NCBI RefSeq assembly: GCF_011058255.1
Contig: NZ_JAALFH010000067.1
Coordinates: forward strand, 245,724-309,723
Length of the DNA stretch: 64,000 nt
From: Thioalkalivibrio sp. XN8
GTDB taxonomy: Bacteria > Pseudomonadota > Gammaproteobacteria > Steroidobacterales > XN24
Reading direction: 5' to 3'
In this document: positions 61,421 to 64,000 of the stretch, piece by piece
Numbering within the stretch: the stretch's first letter is position 1
Layout: every line of letters starts with the position of its first letter
Notes under the pieces: generated by a model
Databases searched by the model: none
Told to the model about the DNA's origin: nothing
The model's input: only the letters and a program-made list of their open reading frames with translations
Translations under genes and position numbers: made by a program

Positions 61421-61921
61421 TCAGCCCTGCGGCAGGATGACCTGGTCGATCACGTGGATCACGCCGTTGCTGGCCATGACGTCGGCCTGGACGACGGTGG
61501 CGCCGTCGACCTTCACCTGGCCGTCGGCGACGGCGATGCTGACCTTGGCGCCGTTGACGGTGGCGGCCTCGGTGATCTTGACGACCTCGCTCGCCGGCAC
61601 GTTGCCGGGGACGACGTGATAAGTCAGGACGGCAACCAGCTGGTCGCGATTCTCGGGCTTGAGCAGCGATTCGACGGTACCCTCGGGCAGCGCTGCGAAG
61701 GCCGCGTCAGTCGGCGCGAAAACGGTGAAGGGGCCTTCGCCTTTCAGCGTCTCGACCAGGCCTGCGGCCTGGATCGCGGCGACCAGCGTGGTGAAAGACC
61801 CGGCCGCGACGGCGGTGTCGACGATGTCGGCCTTCTTGCCGTAGTTCGGATAGGCGTTGGCGCTCAGGCTTCCGACGGCGAGCAGGGCCGCAGAGGCAAG
61901 CAGGGCGGTGAACTTGGTCAT
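61421..61921 (-). CDS. Exported fasciclin (FAS1) domain protein
   Basis: This 166-residue secreted protein has a signal peptide (1-23, ending SANA) and one FAS1 domain. [53 protein letters not shown] and [11 protein letters not shown] (conserved C-terminal motif) are all present. FAS1 proteins mediate adhesion or polymer binding. It sits, reversed, between hrcA and grpE, where a foreign gene is not usual. AGGAG precedes the ATG. Confidence 0.93.
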   Translation of the reverse strand: MTKFTALLASAALLAVGSLSANAYPNYGKKADIVDTAVAAGSFTTLVAAIQAAGLVETLKGEGPFTVFAPTDAAFAALPEGTVESLLKPENRDQLVAVLTYHVVPGNVPASEVVKITEAATVNGAKVSIAVADGQVKVDGATVVQADVMASNGVIHVIDQVILPQG

Positions 61922-62063
61922 GATTGAAGCTCCTGGATAGGGTCGAGAGGGTCGTGGATAATTGCGAGTGCTCGGGTGGGGCTTTCGCCAGGTGGCTGCC
62001 GCCCGGATTCAGCGCCGCGCCGGACCAGACCCCCCCGCAGGCAGCCGTGGCGGGCCCGGGCGA

Positions 62064-62091
62064 CTTGATTTCTCGCGTCGCGGCCCAAGAT
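62064..62091 (+). promoter_or_regulatory. Sigma-32-type promoter candidate for grpE
   Basis: CTTGATT (62064-62070) and CCCAAGAT (62084-62091) are separated by 13 bases, 83 bases before grpE. The -35 is good and the -10 is partial (CCC and the final T match). The spacing equals that of the dnaK promoter. Confidence 0.55.
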
Positions 62092-62173
62092 TGGACTGGG
62101 GAACAAGATATCGTTGCTGACGCCGGCCGCTCCAGGGGAGCGCTGCCGGGCGAGCGAGCATGGAGACCAGGCG

Positions 62174-62722
62174 ATGAGCGACCACGACAAGGACCTGCAG
62201 GCGGAAGAGATCACGGGCGGCGGCAGGGGCGCGGGCGAGAGCGCCGCCGCCGGCGATCACGCCGCGCGGGCGGACCAGGCGGAGCAGGCGGCAGTGGACC
62301 TGCGCGAGCAGCTGCTGCGCGCTGCCGCGGAGCTGGAGAACGTCCGGCGCCGGGCCGCCAGGGACGTCGAGAGCGCCCACCGTTATGGCATCGAGCGCTT
62401 CGCGCGCGAGCTGCTGGCGGTGGTCGACAGCCTCGAGATGGGGCGTGACGCGGCCCGTGCCGCCGGCGAGGGCGGGGCGGTCGCCGAAGGCATGGACGCG
62501 ACGCTGCGGCTGCTGCTGCAGGTGCTCGAGAAGTTCGGCGTCACGGCCGTCGAGGCGGCCGGCCGGCCTTTCGATCCCGAGGTCCACGAGGCCATCATGA
62601 CCCAGCCGAGCGCCGAGGCCGCGCCGGACACCGTGCTCGCCGTGGTCCAGTCCGGCTACCGCATCCACGACCGGCTGCTGCGGCCGGCCCGGGTGATCGT
62701 GGCCCGGCCCCCGGAGGCCTGA
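62174..62722 (+). CDS. grpE: Nucleotide exchange factor GrpE
   Basis: GrpE releases ADP from DnaK. The 182-residue protein has an acidic N-terminus, a long helix (LREQLLRAAAELENVRRRAARDVESA) and the C-terminal beta domain ending in VVQSGYRIHDRLLRPARVIVA (segments). I chose the ATG at 62174; a longer open frame would begin at 62114. It precedes dnaK by 109 bases with its own heat-shock promoter between. Confidence 0.94.
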   Translation: MSDHDKDLQAEEITGGGRGAGESAAAGDHAARADQAEQAAVDLREQLLRAAAELENVRRRAARDVESAHRYGIERFARELLAVVDSLEMGRDAARAAGEGGAVAEGMDATLRLLLQVLEKFGVTAVEAAGRPFDPEVHEAIMTQPSAEAAPDTVLAVVQSGYRIHDRLLRPARVIVARPPEA

Positions 62723-62748
62723 ACATCTCGAATAACCTCGAATAACCC

Positions 62749-62776
62749 CTTGAAAGTCGTGATCGGGCCCCCATTA
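62749..62776 (+). promoter_or_regulatory. Sigma-32 heat-shock promoter of dnaK
   Basis: CTTGAAA (62749-62755), a 13-base spacer and CCCCATTA (62769-62776) match the RpoH consensus closely. The site is 56 bases before the dnaK ATG, allowing heat-shock expression independent of grpE. Confidence 0.85.
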
Positions 62777-62831
62777 CCTGAACAGGCGGGCCGCACGGCC
62801 AGACGCAAGCATTGCAACCGGAGACTTTGAC

Positions 62832-64000
<1,169 letters not shown>

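Overview
This is a high-GC (roughly two-thirds G+C by eye) chromosomal window, densely coded on both strands, with no rRNA, tRNA, CRISPR array or insertion sequence that I can see. The tmRNA tag (ANDDNYALAA) and the block smpB / rnfH / bamE / fur / recN / nadK / hrcA / grpE / dnaK are typical of a gammaproteobacterium. An SbtA/SbtB bicarbonate-uptake pair and an N-type ATPase hint at an autotrophic, possibly salt- or alkali-exposed relative of the Chromatiales/Ectothiorhodospiraceae. The genus cannot be fixed from the sequence alone.

Region 1 (1-25.4 kb) looks like an energy-limitation or low-oxygen island. It holds an acyl-CoA synthetase-like gene (cut by the left edge), PfkB, Fe-type superoxide dismutase, a HAD/trehalose-phosphatase fusion, a GH65 disaccharide phosphorylase, a Crp/Fnr regulator, PEP synthase, a D-lactate dehydrogenase-like enzyme, a P-type cation ATPase, a NarX-like soluble histidine kinase, a triple-BON protein, a two-CBS protein and a NarL-type response regulator. 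A complete nine-gene alternative (N-type) F-ATPase cluster follows (atpD-C-Q-R-B-E-F-A-G), with a DUF72 gene overlapping its end. A palindrome of form TTGMS-N4-SKCAA (or near it) recurs in front of several of these units and is the best candidate operator for the Crp/Fnr protein. The gene content resembles the mycobacterial DosR dormancy regulon.

Region 2 (25.6-39.1 kb) is mostly cell-envelope and signalling: an exported OB-fold protein, DUF1328 and double-BON proteins, opgG-opgH for periplasmic glucans, an exported calcineurin-like phosphoesterase, a CBS-GGDEF-EAL protein, a small cytochrome c, two outer-membrane barrels, sbtA-sbtB and a universal stress protein.

Region 3 (39.2-48.7 kb) is a heme acquisition and degradation locus: hemP, a TonB-dependent receptor, hutZ, a HutW-like radical SAM enzyme, hutX, hmuTUV and an IsdG-like monooxygenase, with an embedded NAD-dependent epimerase. 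Two Fur-box-like palindromes cover its two control regions, and fur itself lies about 15 kb away in the window.

Region 4 (48.9-54.3 kb) is accessory: a DUF115 protein, an unknown small gene, an exported DUF1080 protein, a DUF5989-like remnant, a partial duplicate of the ssrA 3' end, ssrA itself, and a TIR-membrane-TPR protein. It looks like a scarred integration site at the tmRNA gene.

Region 5 (54.3-64 kb) is the conserved housekeeping block. An SNF-family symporter sits where ratA usually lies, a fasciclin-domain protein is inserted between hrcA and grpE, and sigma-32-type promoters precede grpE and dnaK. dnaK runs off the right edge.
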